DNA from: an uncultured Clostridium sp.
GTDB taxonomy: Bacteria > Bacillota > Clostridia > Clostridiales > Clostridiaceae
Direction: 5' to 3'
Assembly (NCBI GenBank): GCA_902785295.1
Contig: CACZYK010000020.1
Location: 1 to 64,000 of the forward strand
DNA: 64,000 bases
This document shows, piece by piece, positions 43,463-52,199 of this stretch (its first letter is position 1; each line of letters starts with the position of its first letter). The position numbers were made by a program, and so were the translations under genes. The notes beneath the pieces were generated by a model. It was not told the DNA's origin. It ran no database searches and saw only the letters and a list, made by a program, of their open reading frames with translations.

Positions 43463-43500
43463 TTTCAAAATATATAATAATTTTCTGATAGTATAAAAAA
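43463..43500. repeat. Second copy of the TTTCAAAATATATAATAATTT repeat
   Basis: 38 bases nearly identical to 38488-38526 (TTTCAAAATATATAATAATT, then GATAGTATAAAAAA). Here it lies without the matching right arm, in the 270-base gap between the aldehyde dehydrogenase and sseB genes, which otherwise shows nothing recognisable. Confidence 0.6.
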
Positions 43501-43631
43501 GACAGAATAAATATATTATTTCACTCTTCTCCTTAATAACTATAAGTCAAGACAAAACAATATATTCACTCTGCTTTAAATAAATGAAAGTAAATATTTT
43601 TTATTTTCTATGTTTAAATTAAGTAATTACC

Positions 43632-44285
43632 TTAGTTTTCTCTTTTATAGAATGGAAGTTCACTATTTATTACATGAACTCCTATAGAACTTGATAAGTC
43701 AAGCTCCATAAATTCAACATAGTTTCCATCTTCTAAAGTGCCTTTTACAGCTATTGAAGCTTCTCTAACAAGGTTTTCCATATCTCCTTCTGTATCAACA
43801 ATTACTAATGAATGAGGTCTATCCTCTCCATTAGAATACTCTACTAAGAAAGCTGTTCTTACATCTTTATTTCCTTCAAAATAAGATTTTAATGTATTTG
43901 CAAGTTTTTCTGGGTAAACTCTTGGTTTTCCTATCATAATTTGCTGGTCTTTATTTATAGCTGTCTTTTTTACATTAAATAAATTTCCACTAAGCATATC
44001 CTCTATTTCTTGAGGAACAAAAGGTTTAGCATGTTCTGAAAATGGATTTAATATAACATTTTTTCCTCTTACTAAGTTAAAGTACCACTTTCCTGGTCCT
44101 TCTACATATCCTACATTATGCTCTGGAAATGCTTTTCTTATTTCTTCAACACTTGTGAAAACTGGGAAAAACTCTACTCCATTTTGATTTTTTAATGTAA
44201 GAAGTTCTAACAATGTCTTATAAAATTCTATTCTTTTTCCTGGTTCTTTTATTGCTTCTTCAAATATCTTTTCTAATTTGTTCAT
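43632..44285 (-). CDS. sseB: SseB-family protein
   Basis: This 217-residue soluble protein has SseB N-terminal (NGVEFFPVFTSVEEIRKAFP, GPGKWYFNLVRGKNVILNPF, FVPQEIEDML) and C-terminal (IMIGKPRVYPEKLANTLKSY, VRTAFLVEY, HSLVIVDTEGD) domains. SseB was named for an effect on serine sensitivity in E. coli, and the molecular function is unsettled. The related type VII secretion context seen in some bacteria is not present here. I start at the ATG at 44285, 11 bases after GGAGGG; the in-frame ATG at 44306 lies beyond that ribosome site. It is monocistronic, downstream of the fru operon terminator. Confidence 0.82.
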   Translation of the reverse strand: MNKLEKIFEEAIKEPGKRIEFYKTLLELLTLKNQNGVEFFPVFTSVEEIRKAFPEHNVGYVEGPGKWYFNLVRGKNVILNPFSEHAKPFVPQEIEDMLSGNLFNVKKTAINKDQQIMIGKPRVYPEKLANTLKSYFEGNKDVRTAFLVEYSNGEDRPHSLVIVDTEGDMENLVREASIAVKGTLEDGNYVEFMELDLSSSIGVHVINSELPFYKREN

Positions 44286-44398
44286 TACTTTACTATCCCT
44301 CCACATTTTAGGTACATTACCTTAACACGTTATTACATAAATAATTTTATCATTTATTATTTATTTATTCAATGTAAATGTTTTATTCTAAAAAAATT

Positions 44399-44438
44399 AA
44401 AAAAGCTTAACAAAACTTCAAATTTGTTAAGCTTTTTA
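44399..44438 (-). terminator. Terminator of the fructose operon
   Basis: AAAAGCTTAACAAA pairs with TTTGTTAAGCTTTT, with A/T runs on both sides. It follows the fruA fragment on the minus strand; being symmetrical it could act in both directions. Confidence 0.8.
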
Positions 44439-44458
44439 TATTAATTTAGAGAGGGATT

Positions 44459-44643
44459 TCAAATTGCAATAAATCCAGCTAATATTGGAAGCATAAATCC
44501 AAATGCAGTGTCTCCTATTGTTTTAAAGAAAGCTGCAAGAGGAGTATTTTTACCAAAATTACTTGGGTCAATACTATAATCATCTAATAAGAAAGCAAGA
44601 ACTATTAATATTCCTCCTTTAAAAATTAATTCCTTTTTATATT
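44459..44643 (-). pseudogene. fruA: Fragment of fructose PTS permease (EIIC part)
   Basis: Minus-strand frame reading FKGGILIVLAFLLDDYSIDP, SNFGKNTPLAAFFKTIGDTA and FGFMLPILAGFIAI, then TGA. This is the first EIIC portion of FruA-type permeases, in which FGFMLPILAGFIA is normally followed by MSIADRPG. The N-terminal EIIA/EIIB domains and most of EIIC are missing. It sits directly after fruK, where fruA belongs, and before the operon's terminator. About 60 of roughly 600+ codons remain. TAA closes the frame upstream. Fructose uptake by this operon is therefore lost. Confidence 0.75.
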
Positions 44644-44664
44644 TTTAATCCAAAAATTTACTTA

Positions 44665-45567
44665 CTATAATTCCTTTAATAATCTTTCTACTTCACATTT
44701 TTTTGCAAGCTCTTCTGAAAAAGCACTAGCACTTCCTGTAGCAACTCCCATTTTAAAAGCCTTGTTTAAATCATTTTCTTTTAAATATCCTGCTATAAAT
44801 CCAGCTACCATAGAATCTCCTGCACCCACTGAATTTTTAACTACTCCCTTTGGTACACCACTTTTAAATATTTCTCCATTTTCTGATAAGAATATTGCAC
44901 CATCACCAGCCATTGATATAAGTACATTTTTAGCTCCCATCTCTAAAAGCTTTTTACCATAATAAATTATTTCATCATCATTTTTAAGCTCTACATTAAA
45001 CATTTCACTAAGTTCATGATTATTGGGTTTAATCAAAAATGGTTTGTATTTTAAAACTTTTAAAAGCAAATCCTTTGTTGCATCTACAACTATTTTTATA
45101 TTTTTATCTTTAAGAAAAGCCATTATTTTTTCATATATATCTGATGGAAGAGAATATGGTATACTTCCTGCTAAAACTAAAATATCTCCACTTTCTAAAA
45201 TATTAAGTTTTGAAAAAAGCTCATCTAAAGCTTCTTTTGTTATATTAGGGCCATTTCCATTAATTTCACTTTCCTCATTAGATTTCATTTTTACATTTAT
45301 TCTTGAAAGACCTTCATTAAGCTTAATAAATTCTGAATAAATCCCATTTTCACTAACTCTTTTTTCTATTTCCTCTCCTGTAAAGCCTGCTATAAAACCT
45401 AATGCTTTACTTTCATAACCTAGGTTGCTAAGAACTATTGATACATTAATTCCTTTGCCTCCTGCATATATATCTTCTCTTGTTGTTCTATTTACAGCTC
45501 CTAACTTAAAATTATCAACCTTCACTATATAGTCTAATGAAGGATTAAATGTTACTGTATAAATCAT
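44665..45567 (-). CDS. fruK: 1-phosphofructokinase
   Basis: This 300-residue PfkB-family kinase converts fructose-1-phosphate to fructose-1,6-bisphosphate. Signatures are YTVTFNPSLDYIVKVDNF, the PfkB block GGKGINVSIVLSNLG (about 37-51), GSIPYSLPSDIYEK, VVDATKDLL, KPNNHELSEMF and the catalytic VVKNSVGAGDSMVAGFIAG. The start codon overlaps the end of fruR by 4 bases, showing operon coupling. The next gene downstream, fruA, is only a fragment, so the kinase may now lack its usual substrate supply from this operon. Confidence 0.92.
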   Translation of the reverse strand: MIYTVTFNPSLDYIVKVDNFKLGAVNRTTREDIYAGGKGINVSIVLSNLGYESKALGFIAGFTGEEIEKRVSENGIYSEFIKLNEGLSRINVKMKSNEESEINGNGPNITKEALDELFSKLNILESGDILVLAGSIPYSLPSDIYEKIMAFLKDKNIKIVVDATKDLLLKVLKYKPFLIKPNNHELSEMFNVELKNDDEIIYYGKKLLEMGAKNVLISMAGDGAIFLSENGEIFKSGVPKGVVKNSVGAGDSMVAGFIAGYLKENDLNKAFKMGVATGSASAFSEELAKKCEVERLLKEL

Positions 45568-46316
45568 AAATCATCCACCTCCACAATATTTTTATTATTC
45601 ATAAATTCTTTTTCATTTACTTTAGTTGTGATAATTATAGCTTTATCCAAACTTCCAAAAGTTATAGATGATATTTTATTAAATTTTGAAGCATCTGATA
45701 AAACATAAACCTTTTTACTTCTATTCATTGCTTCCTTTTTAAGAAGTGCCTCATTAACATCTGGAGTTGTAAATTCTGCTTTTAAATCTATACCATTTGT
45801 CCCTATAAAACATTTTGTAAAATTATATTTTTTTATATTGCTTACTGCTTCAATACCTATTATTGCTTCTGTAGAAAGTTTAATCTGTCCTCCTAAAATA
45901 AAAGCTTCCAATCCTTTTTGAACAAGCTTTTTTGCATGTACAATTCCATTAGTTACATACATTGCTTTTTTTTCATTAATATAATCAATCATAATTTCTG
46001 TAGAAGTTCCTGCATCTATATATACAAAATCACCTTCTTCTATTAGTGAAGCTGCAAATTTTCCTATTCTTTTCTTTTCATCTACATTTAATGTATGCTT
46101 TATTTTTACATCAAGCTCTTCATTGTTATAACCTTCTTCTAAAAAAGTTGCTCCTCCATGTACCTTATTAAGTTTTCCCATTTTACTTAAAGAAGTTAAA
46201 TCTCTTCTTACTGTAGATTCTGAAATATTCAATTCTTCTACAAGTTCACTAACTGTTATAGATTTTTTTTCTTTAAGTATATCTAATATTAATTTAAACC
46301 TTTCTTCTGTTAACAT
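45564..46316 (-). CDS. fruR: DeoR-family fructose operon repressor
   Basis: This 250-residue regulator has a DeoR helix-turn-helix (TEERFKLILDILKEKKSITV, SELVEELNISESTVRRDL) and the DeoR C-terminal sugar-phosphate-binding domain (FVYIDAGTSTEIMIDYI, VTNGIVHAKKL, GGQIKLSTEAIIG, CFIGTNGIDLKAEFTTPDVN). It probably senses fructose-1-phosphate and represses the fruRKA operon. I start at the ATG at 46316, about 10 bases after GGAAG; the ATG at 46322 is too close and the upstream frame is not coding-like. Its promoter carries repeated TGATT sites. fruK overlaps its end by 4 bases. Confidence 0.88.
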   Translation of the reverse strand: MLTEERFKLILDILKEKKSITVSELVEELNISESTVRRDLTSLSKMGKLNKVHGGATFLEEGYNNEELDVKIKHTLNVDEKKRIGKFAASLIEEGDFVYIDAGTSTEIMIDYINEKKAMYVTNGIVHAKKLVQKGLEAFILGGQIKLSTEAIIGIEAVSNIKKYNFTKCFIGTNGIDLKAEFTTPDVNEALLKKEAMNRSKKVYVLSDASKFNKISSITFGSLDKAIIITTKVNEKEFMNNKNIVEVDDL

Positions 46317-46337
46317 TTTCATCACTTCCTTGTATTT

Positions 46338-46401
46338 ATAATACAATCATTTTCAGTCAAAGTCAATCATTTTTAATCATATTTTCATAAAAAAATAATC
46401 A
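46338..46401 (-). promoter_or_regulatory. fru promoter with phased TGATT operator repeats
   Basis: On the minus strand TTGACT (46366-46361), a 17-base spacer and TATTAT (46343-46338) form the promoter. TGATT units (plus-strand AATCA) lie at 46345, 46365, 46375 and 46397, spaced 20, 10 and 22 bases, as for DeoR-family operators. Confidence 0.65.
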
Positions 46402-46498
46402 TATTCATTCATATGTTGAATTTATTGATATAATTTGATAAATTTAAACCATAAGAAAATATGCTATAAATTCCTAAATAACAAAGGAGGCTTATTAT

Positions 46499-47320
46499 AT
46501 GAAAAAGTTTACACTACTATTTATACTTTTATCTATTTTTATGATTGGTTGTGGTGAAAAAGACTTGCAAGAAAAAATAGATAAGGGATATTCTCTTTTA
46601 GAAGAAAAAAATTATGATAATGCTTTATCCACATTTAATGATATTTTAAAAAAGGAAGAGAATAATGATATAAAAAATCTATGTAATATTATTGAAAATT
46701 ATTTAAATGCAAAAAAATATTTTGATAATAATAATTTTGATAAAGCTTTAAAAAAATTAGAAAAAATAAATGAAAGCTATAAAAATTATTCTTCTTTAAA
46801 TGAAGATATTGAAGCCTTAAAAAGAGAATGTAATAAAAAGCTTGAAGACATTGCTTCCATAAATAGTGATTTAACAGATTTAGAAACTTTCATTAAGGAA
46901 GAAAGATATGGTGCTTGTAGTATAATAATTGATGAGTTAGAAAAATTAGACCTTAACTCTGAGCAAATAAAAAAATTTAAAGAGTTAAAAGAAGAACTTC
47001 AATCAAAAACTAGCAACTCTTCAAAAACTGAAACCAATTCAGCAGACAGTAAAAGTGATATATTACAAAAAATTATTGGTACATGGATATGTAATTCATC
47101 AAAAGATACTCTTACCATAGATAATGAATATATTAACTTTTATAAATATAAAATTAAAAATATAAATAAAAACTATATAAGACTTGAAATAATATATAAT
47201 AACAATGTAACTTCTGATGTATTAATTCAGGTTTTAAGTGCTGATAAAATAAGATATTATACAAAGTTTGATAATGATTCAAATAAATTTATTGAACCTA
47301 GTGATTATACAAAGCAATAA
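46499..47320 (+). CDS. Lipoprotein with TPR-like repeats
   Basis: This 273-residue surface lipoprotein has a signal FILLSIFMIGCGEK (lipidated Cys about residue 18). Residues 20-165 form helical pairs with TPR-like spacing (YSLLEEKNYDNALSTFNDIL, YFDNNNFDKALKKLEKINES). A Ser/Thr linker then leads to a C-terminal beta-rich part (IIGTWICNSSKDTLTIDNEY) resembling small lipocalin-like DUF5640-type domains. I cannot give a specific function. AGGAGG precedes the ATG. It has its own promoter region, divergent from fruR, and a terminator shared with the convergent abgT gene. Confidence 0.65.
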   Translation: MKKFTLLFILLSIFMIGCGEKDLQEKIDKGYSLLEEKNYDNALSTFNDILKKEENNDIKNLCNIIENYLNAKKYFDNNNFDKALKKLEKINESYKNYSSLNEDIEALKRECNKKLEDIASINSDLTDLETFIKEERYGACSIIIDELEKLDLNSEQIKKFKELKEELQSKTSNSSKTETNSADSKSDILQKIIGTWICNSSKDTLTIDNEYINFYKYKIKNINKNYIRLEIIYNNNVTSDVLIQVLSADKIRYYTKFDNDSNKFIEPSDYTKQ

Positions 47321-47322
47321 AT

Positions 47323-47346
47323 AAAGCAGGAGCTATCTCCTGCTTT
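47323..47346. terminator. Bidirectional terminator
   Basis: AAAGCAGGAG pairs perfectly with CTCCTGCTTT (loop CTAT), between convergent genes ending at 47320 and 47351. The T tract is short on both sides. Confidence 0.7.
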
Positions 47347-47350
47347 ATAA

Positions 47351-48883
47351 TTATATTCCCATTGGAATTCTAAATACAAAGAATCCTATTAATATTATTG
47401 TCCATACTATTAAAAATGCTATTGAGTATGGTAACATAAGTTTTATCATGTCTCCTAGAGTATATTCTGGTTTATATTTTTTCATAAACACAAGAATTAT
47501 ACCTGCATATGACATAAGAGGTGATATTACATTAGTTGAAGAATCTGCTATTCTGTATGCTGCTGATACTATATCTGGTGTTAATGCATTATTTACTTGA
47601 TATAGCATTGGAATAAATATTGGTCCTAAAAGCATCCACTTTGAAGTAAGCCCTCCAACAAATAAGTTTATTATAGCTGTTACTATTATAAATCCTATTA
47701 AAAGTAATATTGGATATTTAGAAAGTCCTAAAACTTCTAATCCCTTAGCTCCTAAATAAGTTATATATGTTCCAATATTTGAATAGCTTAATAATGCTAA
47801 AAAGTTGTATGATATAAATGTTAAAACTAAAATATATCCCATATTGCTCATTTGATGAGCTAAACCTTTTACAACATCAATAGCTTTGTTAAACTTTTTA
47901 ACTTTTATTCCATACACTAATCCAGGAACAAAGAAGGCAAAAGTTATTAAAAGAATTATATTATCCATTACTGGCTTTACAATAGCACCCTTATCATCAG
48001 TGTAAGGAGCTAATGGTCCATAAGCTAATACTACTATTATTATTAGTGCTATTACTAAACCTAAGGCTGACCACTTTAATGCATTGTTTTCTTCTTTTGA
48101 GACTGTAAAATCTTCCATATCTTCTGGAATCACATAGCTTTCATTTTCTAATCTTAGTTTTATTATTTTTACTGTAACAAAATATCCCACTGCTGCAAGA
48201 ATAATTGTTGATATAACAATGAATTTATAATGCATTGTTGGTGCATTTAAAGCTTCTCCTAAGATGTTTGTAAAAGGTACTCCTTGACTTTCTGCAAATA
48301 TTTTTGCATTGCTTCCAACTATAACATCTATAGGAGTACCTGGAATAAGATTTGCACTAAATCCAGCAGAAACCCCAGCAAAAGCTGCTGCCATACCTAT
48401 TAAAGGATTTTTCTTAAGACCAACATATAGAAGTCCTGCAAGTGGTACTAAAATTATATACCCTGCATCTGTAGCTATACTACTCATAATCCCTAAAAAC
48501 ACTAAAATTATTGGAAGAAATTTATCTGATACCTTTAATCCTATTTTTTTTATAACAGTTGCTAAAAGACCTGATTCTTCTGCAAGACCAACTCCAAGCA
48601 TTACAACTAATATTGTACCTAAAACTCCTCCACCATATGCAAGCCAGTTTGTTACTAATGCATTATCTAATATCCATCTAAAGTTTTCTGCCTTAAACAT
48701 ATTCTTAACTTCATAAAAAACTATTGTTCCATCACCAGATAGTGTTTCAAATGACATTCCACCCATAAAAATGGTCAATATCATTGTAAGTGCAAAGAGA
48801 AATGCAAATATTATAACTGGGTCAGGAATTTTTTTACCTGCTCTTTCAATGAAAGAAGCTCTTTTGTTCTCTTTTTTTGACAT
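47351..48883 (-). CDS. AbgT-family transporter
   Basis: This 510-residue inner-membrane transporter is of the AbgT family (p-aminobenzoyl-glutamate uptake in E. coli; sulfonamide efflux in others). Family features are the start ERAGKKIPDPVIIFAFLFAL, WLAYGGGVLGTILVVMLGVG, SSIATDAGYIILVPLAGLLY, FAGVSAGFSANLIPGTPIDV and, near the end, RIADSSTNVISPLMSYAGII. About 11-13 membrane segments. GGGGGC-type ribosome site before the ATG. No aminobenzoyl-glutamate hydrolase is adjacent, so the substrate remains open. It is convergent with the TPR-like lipoprotein gene. Confidence 0.88.
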   Translation of the reverse strand: MSKKENKRASFIERAGKKIPDPVIIFAFLFALTMILTIFMGGMSFETLSGDGTIVFYEVKNMFKAENFRWILDNALVTNWLAYGGGVLGTILVVMLGVGLAEESGLLATVIKKIGLKVSDKFLPIILVFLGIMSSIATDAGYIILVPLAGLLYVGLKKNPLIGMAAAFAGVSAGFSANLIPGTPIDVIVGSNAKIFAESQGVPFTNILGEALNAPTMHYKFIVISTIILAAVGYFVTVKIIKLRLENESYVIPEDMEDFTVSKEENNALKWSALGLVIALIIIVVLAYGPLAPYTDDKGAIVKPVMDNIILLITFAFFVPGLVYGIKVKKFNKAIDVVKGLAHQMSNMGYILVLTFISYNFLALLSYSNIGTYITYLGAKGLEVLGLSKYPILLLIGFIIVTAIINLFVGGLTSKWMLLGPIFIPMLYQVNNALTPDIVSAAYRIADSSTNVISPLMSYAGIILVFMKKYKPEYTLGDMIKLMLPYSIAFLIVWTIILIGFFVFRIPMGI

Positions 48884-49090
48884 AAAAATGCCCCCTTTTT
48901 TATCTTTTGTATTTTTCTTTTCCCATTATAACATTTGTTTAAGTATTTTCAACGAATATTAAATATTTTTAACAGTTTCATATTTTTTGTCGATTTAAAA
49001 ATAAATTTATCATTTGTGGACTATCATATTTATTTATCTCATAGGGAAAATAAAGGAAAAATACTATATATTTTAAAAAAAATTTTTTAA

Positions 49091-49120
49091 TGCAACCTTT
49101 TTATATATTAATTAGTATTA
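49091..49120 (+). promoter_or_regulatory. Candidate ECF-type autoregulated promoter
   Basis: TGCAAC (49091-49096), an 18-base spacer and GTATTA (49115-49120) lie 23 bases before the ECF sigma gene. ECF sigma factors favour an AAC-containing -35, so this may be the autoregulated promoter (inference). Confidence 0.35.
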
Positions 49121-49142
49121 TTAGTGAAAGGGGGAAATTTTT

Positions 49143-49628
49143 ATGAATGATAATTCCATGGATTATAAAAATGAAGTCATTATTTCTTTAAATAAATACT
49201 CTAATATGGTTTTTAGACTTGCTTTTGCAAGAACAAAAAATAGCCATGATGCCCATGATATCCTGCAGGAAGTATTTTTAAGATATATAAAAAGTAATAA
49301 GGATTTTATTAATGAAGAACATAAAAAAGCTTGGCTTATAAAAACTACAATAAACTGTAGCAAAACTCTTTTATCATCTGCTTGGTTTAGGAAAACAACC
49401 AGCTTAGATGATAATATTACTCAAGAACTTAAAGAAAAAAGTGAAGTATATTATGCTGTTTTAAAACTTCCTAAAAAATATAGAACAGTAATTCATTTAT
49501 TTTACTATGAAGATATGTCTATAACAGAAATTGCAAATCTTCTTAATATTAAAGAATCTACAATAAAATCTCAACTTCATAGAGCAAGAAAAAAATTAAA
49601 GGAAATTTTAAAGAAGGAGGAATTTTAA
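49143..49628 (+). CDS. ECF-type RNA polymerase sigma factor
   Basis: This 161-residue sigma-70 family protein contains only regions 2 and 4: LAFARTKNSHDAHDILQEVF (region 2.1-2.2) and KAWLIKTTINCSKTLLSSAW (region 2.4), then LPKKYRTVIHLFYYEDMSIT, EIANLLNIKESTIKSQLHRA and RKKLKEIL (region 4). It redirects RNA polymerase to a small regulon. The next gene starts one base after its stop codon, and that gene's ribosome site lies inside this gene, so the two are translationally coupled, as sigma/anti-sigma pairs usually are. GGGGG precedes the ATG. Confidence 0.92.
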   Translation: MNDNSMDYKNEVIISLNKYSNMVFRLAFARTKNSHDAHDILQEVFLRYIKSNKDFINEEHKKAWLIKTTINCSKTLLSSAWFRKTTSLDDNITQELKEKSEVYYAVLKLPKKYRTVIHLFYYEDMSITEIANLLNIKESTIKSQLHRARKKLKEILKKEEF

Positions 49629-51623
49629 ATGTTTAAAGATAAATATAAAAAGGATAATGAATTTATAAAGCCTGATTCTGAAAAGCTTATTGAAATTGAA
49701 AATAAAATAAGGTTTGTAAAGCTTAAGAATAATAAAAAACATTTTTATAAAAAACCACTTTTAGCTATCTGTGCATCATTTTTAATAATAATATTAGGTG
49801 TAATTTTATTTAATCAAAATAATGATAAAAAAAATATTGCATTTGAAAATAAAAATACCAAATTTGAATCTAGTGTAGCAACTCAAAAAAGTTATGATGA
49901 TATTTATAAAGAATTAGACAAGCTTATAAGTAAAAATGACTCTACTTTAATAGCTACAGAAGAATATTCAGGTGAATCTATAAACTCTTCTCAAGATATT
50001 AGTAGTATGAAGGAATTTGATAGCACAGAAGATTCTTTATCTAATGGCAATAACTATACTAATACAAATATTCAGGTTTCTGGAGTAGATGAAGGGGATA
50101 TTGTAAAGACTGATGGAAAGTATATTTATTCTTTAAATAAGAATAATTTATATATTTCTAAAGTATCAAATGGAAACATTAATATTTCTTCAAAAATAGA
50201 ATTAAGTAATAATGAAAACTATAATCCTTTAGAGTTATATATAGAAGAAAATACTCTAACTATAATATCACAAAAATATGATGAAAAAGATTATTCTTCT
50301 ATGAAATATGCCACAGTAGATTGCTTGTATGCTCCAAATGGTGATACTTGCTTAGAAATTTATGATATTTCAGATAAAGAAAATCCTAAATTAATAAATA
50401 GTTTAAATCAAAATGGGTTCTATTCCTCTTCAAGAATGGTAGGAAACAAGTTATATGTAATTTCTAATTATTATATAAACACAGAGGATATAGATAAAGA
50501 TAAACCAGAAACTTTTGTTCCTTCTATAAATAATGGAACAAGAGAAAAATGCCTTGATGCTAATGATATTTATATTTTTCCTAATATAAATCAAAGCAAT
50601 TATGTTTTAATCACAAGCCTTAATTTAAAATCTCCTTATGAATTTGAAAGTGAAAAGGCAGTACTTGGTAATAGTAATAATATTTATATGAGTCTTGAAA
50701 ATTTATATATCACTTCTTATGATTATGAAGAAAAAGATGGCTATGGATATGACAAAACAAATATAATTAAAATTAAATTAAATGATGGTTCTCTTGAATT
50801 TAAAGCATCAGAAAGTATAAATGGCTCCCTATCAAATCAATTTTTTATGGATGAAAAAGATGATTACTTAAGAGTAGTAACTACCCTAAATAAAAGTAAA
50901 ATAACTACTGAAAATGAAATTTCTTCTGCTGAATTTCTTCCTACTTCTAATAACTTATATATATTAGATTCTAATTTAAAGACTGTTGGAGCCATTGAAA
51001 ATATCGCAGAAAATGAAAGTGTGTATTCTGTAAGATTTGATGGAGATATAGGATATTTTGTTACCTTTAGACAAGTAGACCCATTATTTTCTGTTGACTT
51101 ATCAAATCCATCTAATCCTATTATTTTAGGAAGCTTAAAAATACCTGGTTTTTCAGAATATATGCATCCTTATGATGAAAATATGTTATTAGGACTTGGA
51201 AAGGAAGCCACAGAAGAAGGAGAATTAATAGGGTTAAAGCTTTCTATGTTTGATACATCTGATAAAACAAACTTAACTGAAATTAATAAACTTGTCCTTG
51301 AAGACTATAAATACAGCTATTCCTTTGATAATCATAAAACAATAACAATAGATTCTAATAGAAACTTAATATCTTTTCCTGCTATGAATGATTATCTTAT
51401 TTTTGAATACTCTAAAGAAAAAGGCTTTATTCAAAAAGGTAAAATTACATTTAATGCTGAGGACTATACTACTCTTGAAGATAAGTATATAGATTTTTAT
51501 ACCTATGAAGGAGATATTAGAGGAGTTTATATTGATAACTTTTTATATTTATGTGCTCCTAATTGGATAAAAGCATATTCAACAGAAAGTTTTACAGAAG
51601 TTTCTTCTTGTGATTTTAAGTAA
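49629..51623 (+). CDS. Membrane-anchored beta-propeller protein, probable anti-sigma partner
   Basis: This 664-residue protein has a cytoplasmic N-terminus of about 40 charged residues, one membrane helix (PLLAICASFLIIILGVILF, about 43-61), a low-complexity linker and a large extracellular beta-propeller of the PF09826 type (NIQVSGVDEGDIVKTDGKYI, YSLNKNNLYISKVSNG, LEIYDISDKENPKLI, GDIGYFVTFRQVDPLFSVDL, FSEYMHPYDENMLLGLG). Its coupling to the ECF sigma gene suggests it restrains the sigma factor through the cytoplasmic segment and senses something outside. I see no classical anti-sigma HxxxCxxC zinc motif, so the mechanism is open. A lipoprotein gene follows. Confidence 0.8.
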   Translation: MFKDKYKKDNEFIKPDSEKLIEIENKIRFVKLKNNKKHFYKKPLLAICASFLIIILGVILFNQNNDKKNIAFENKNTKFESSVATQKSYDDIYKELDKLISKNDSTLIATEEYSGESINSSQDISSMKEFDSTEDSLSNGNNYTNTNIQVSGVDEGDIVKTDGKYIYSLNKNNLYISKVSNGNINISSKIELSNNENYNPLELYIEENTLTIISQKYDEKDYSSMKYATVDCLYAPNGDTCLEIYDISDKENPKLINSLNQNGFYSSSRMVGNKLYVISNYYINTEDIDKDKPETFVPSINNGTREKCLDANDIYIFPNINQSNYVLITSLNLKSPYEFESEKAVLGNSNNIYMSLENLYITSYDYEEKDGYGYDKTNIIKIKLNDGSLEFKASESINGSLSNQFFMDEKDDYLRVVTTLNKSKITTENEISSAEFLPTSNNLYILDSNLKTVGAIENIAENESVYSVRFDGDIGYFVTFRQVDPLFSVDLSNPSNPIILGSLKIPGFSEYMHPYDENMLLGLGKEATEEGELIGLKLSMFDTSDKTNLTEINKLVLEDYKYSYSFDNHKTITIDSNRNLISFPAMNDYLIFEYSKEKGFIQKGKITFNAEDYTTLEDKYIDFYTYEGDIRGVYIDNFLYLCAPNWIKAYSTESFTEVSSCDFK

Positions 51624-51662
51624 ATATTTTAAAAGTTTAAATTTAAAATGGAGGTAAGAACT

Positions 51663-52073
51663 ATGAAAAAAAGATTATTTACTTTATTTTCAATTTTAAT
51701 ATCCATATTTTCATTAATAGCATGTGGAAATAGTGAAGAAATATTAAATGAAACAAATACAGAAGTATCAACAAAAATTGAAACTAATTCTTCTCAAACT
51801 ATTAACAATGAAAAAAAAGATATGGTAATGATTAATGGTAATTTATATGTTCGTACAGAAAATGAATATGATGTTCTTAAATGTGGCATGATGGATGGAG
51901 AAATTACTTCAACAGTAGATGATTTTGAAATTCCTACACAAAATAATCAATCTAATTTTGGAGAAGGTTATGGTTACCAATATATGGGTGAAAATAATGT
52001 TAATATCTATATTAATAAAAAATGGATTAGATTTGAAAAATCTCAAGAATTAACACCTACAAGCCAAAATTAG
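51663..52073 (+). CDS. Small lipoprotein of the ECF module
   Basis: This 136-residue lipoprotein has signal LFSILISIFSLIACGNSEE (lipidated Cys about residue 20), a Thr/Ser/Asn-rich linker, and a compact C-terminal part (MVMINGNLYVRTENEYDVLK, GMMDGEITSTVDDFEIPTQN, WIRFEKS). I do not recognise a family. I start at ATG 51663; the in-frame ATG at 51648 overlaps the ribosome site GGAGG (51650-51654). It follows the beta-propeller gene by about 40 bases and is probably the third member of that operon. Confidence 0.65.
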   Translation: MKKRLFTLFSILISIFSLIACGNSEEILNETNTEVSTKIETNSSQTINNEKKDMVMINGNLYVRTENEYDVLKCGMMDGEITSTVDDFEIPTQNNQSNFGEGYGYQYMGENNVNIYINKKWIRFEKSQELTPTSQN

Positions 52074-52144
52074 ACATAAGTTAAGAAAATATATTATTTG
52101 TTCTACTCATAGCTAAAAAATTTAAAAATCACATATATAAATAC

Positions 52145-52184
52145 AAAGAGCTGTCATAGCAATTTATTAGCATGACAGCTTTAT
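52145..52184. terminator. Terminator between the ECF module and hom
   Basis: AGCTGTCAT(AG) pairs with (AG)CATGACAGCT around a loop of about 10 bases, between convergent genes. The T tracts are weak on both sides. Confidence 0.65.
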
Positions 52185-52199
52185 ATATTGATTTGTTAC

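Noticed and set aside
44459..44643. Small membrane protein gene after fruK
   Set aside because: No start codon with spacing from the AAAGGAGG; the GGAGG is part of the codons for Lys-Gly-Gly of the fruA fragment, and the sequence is recognisable EIIC.
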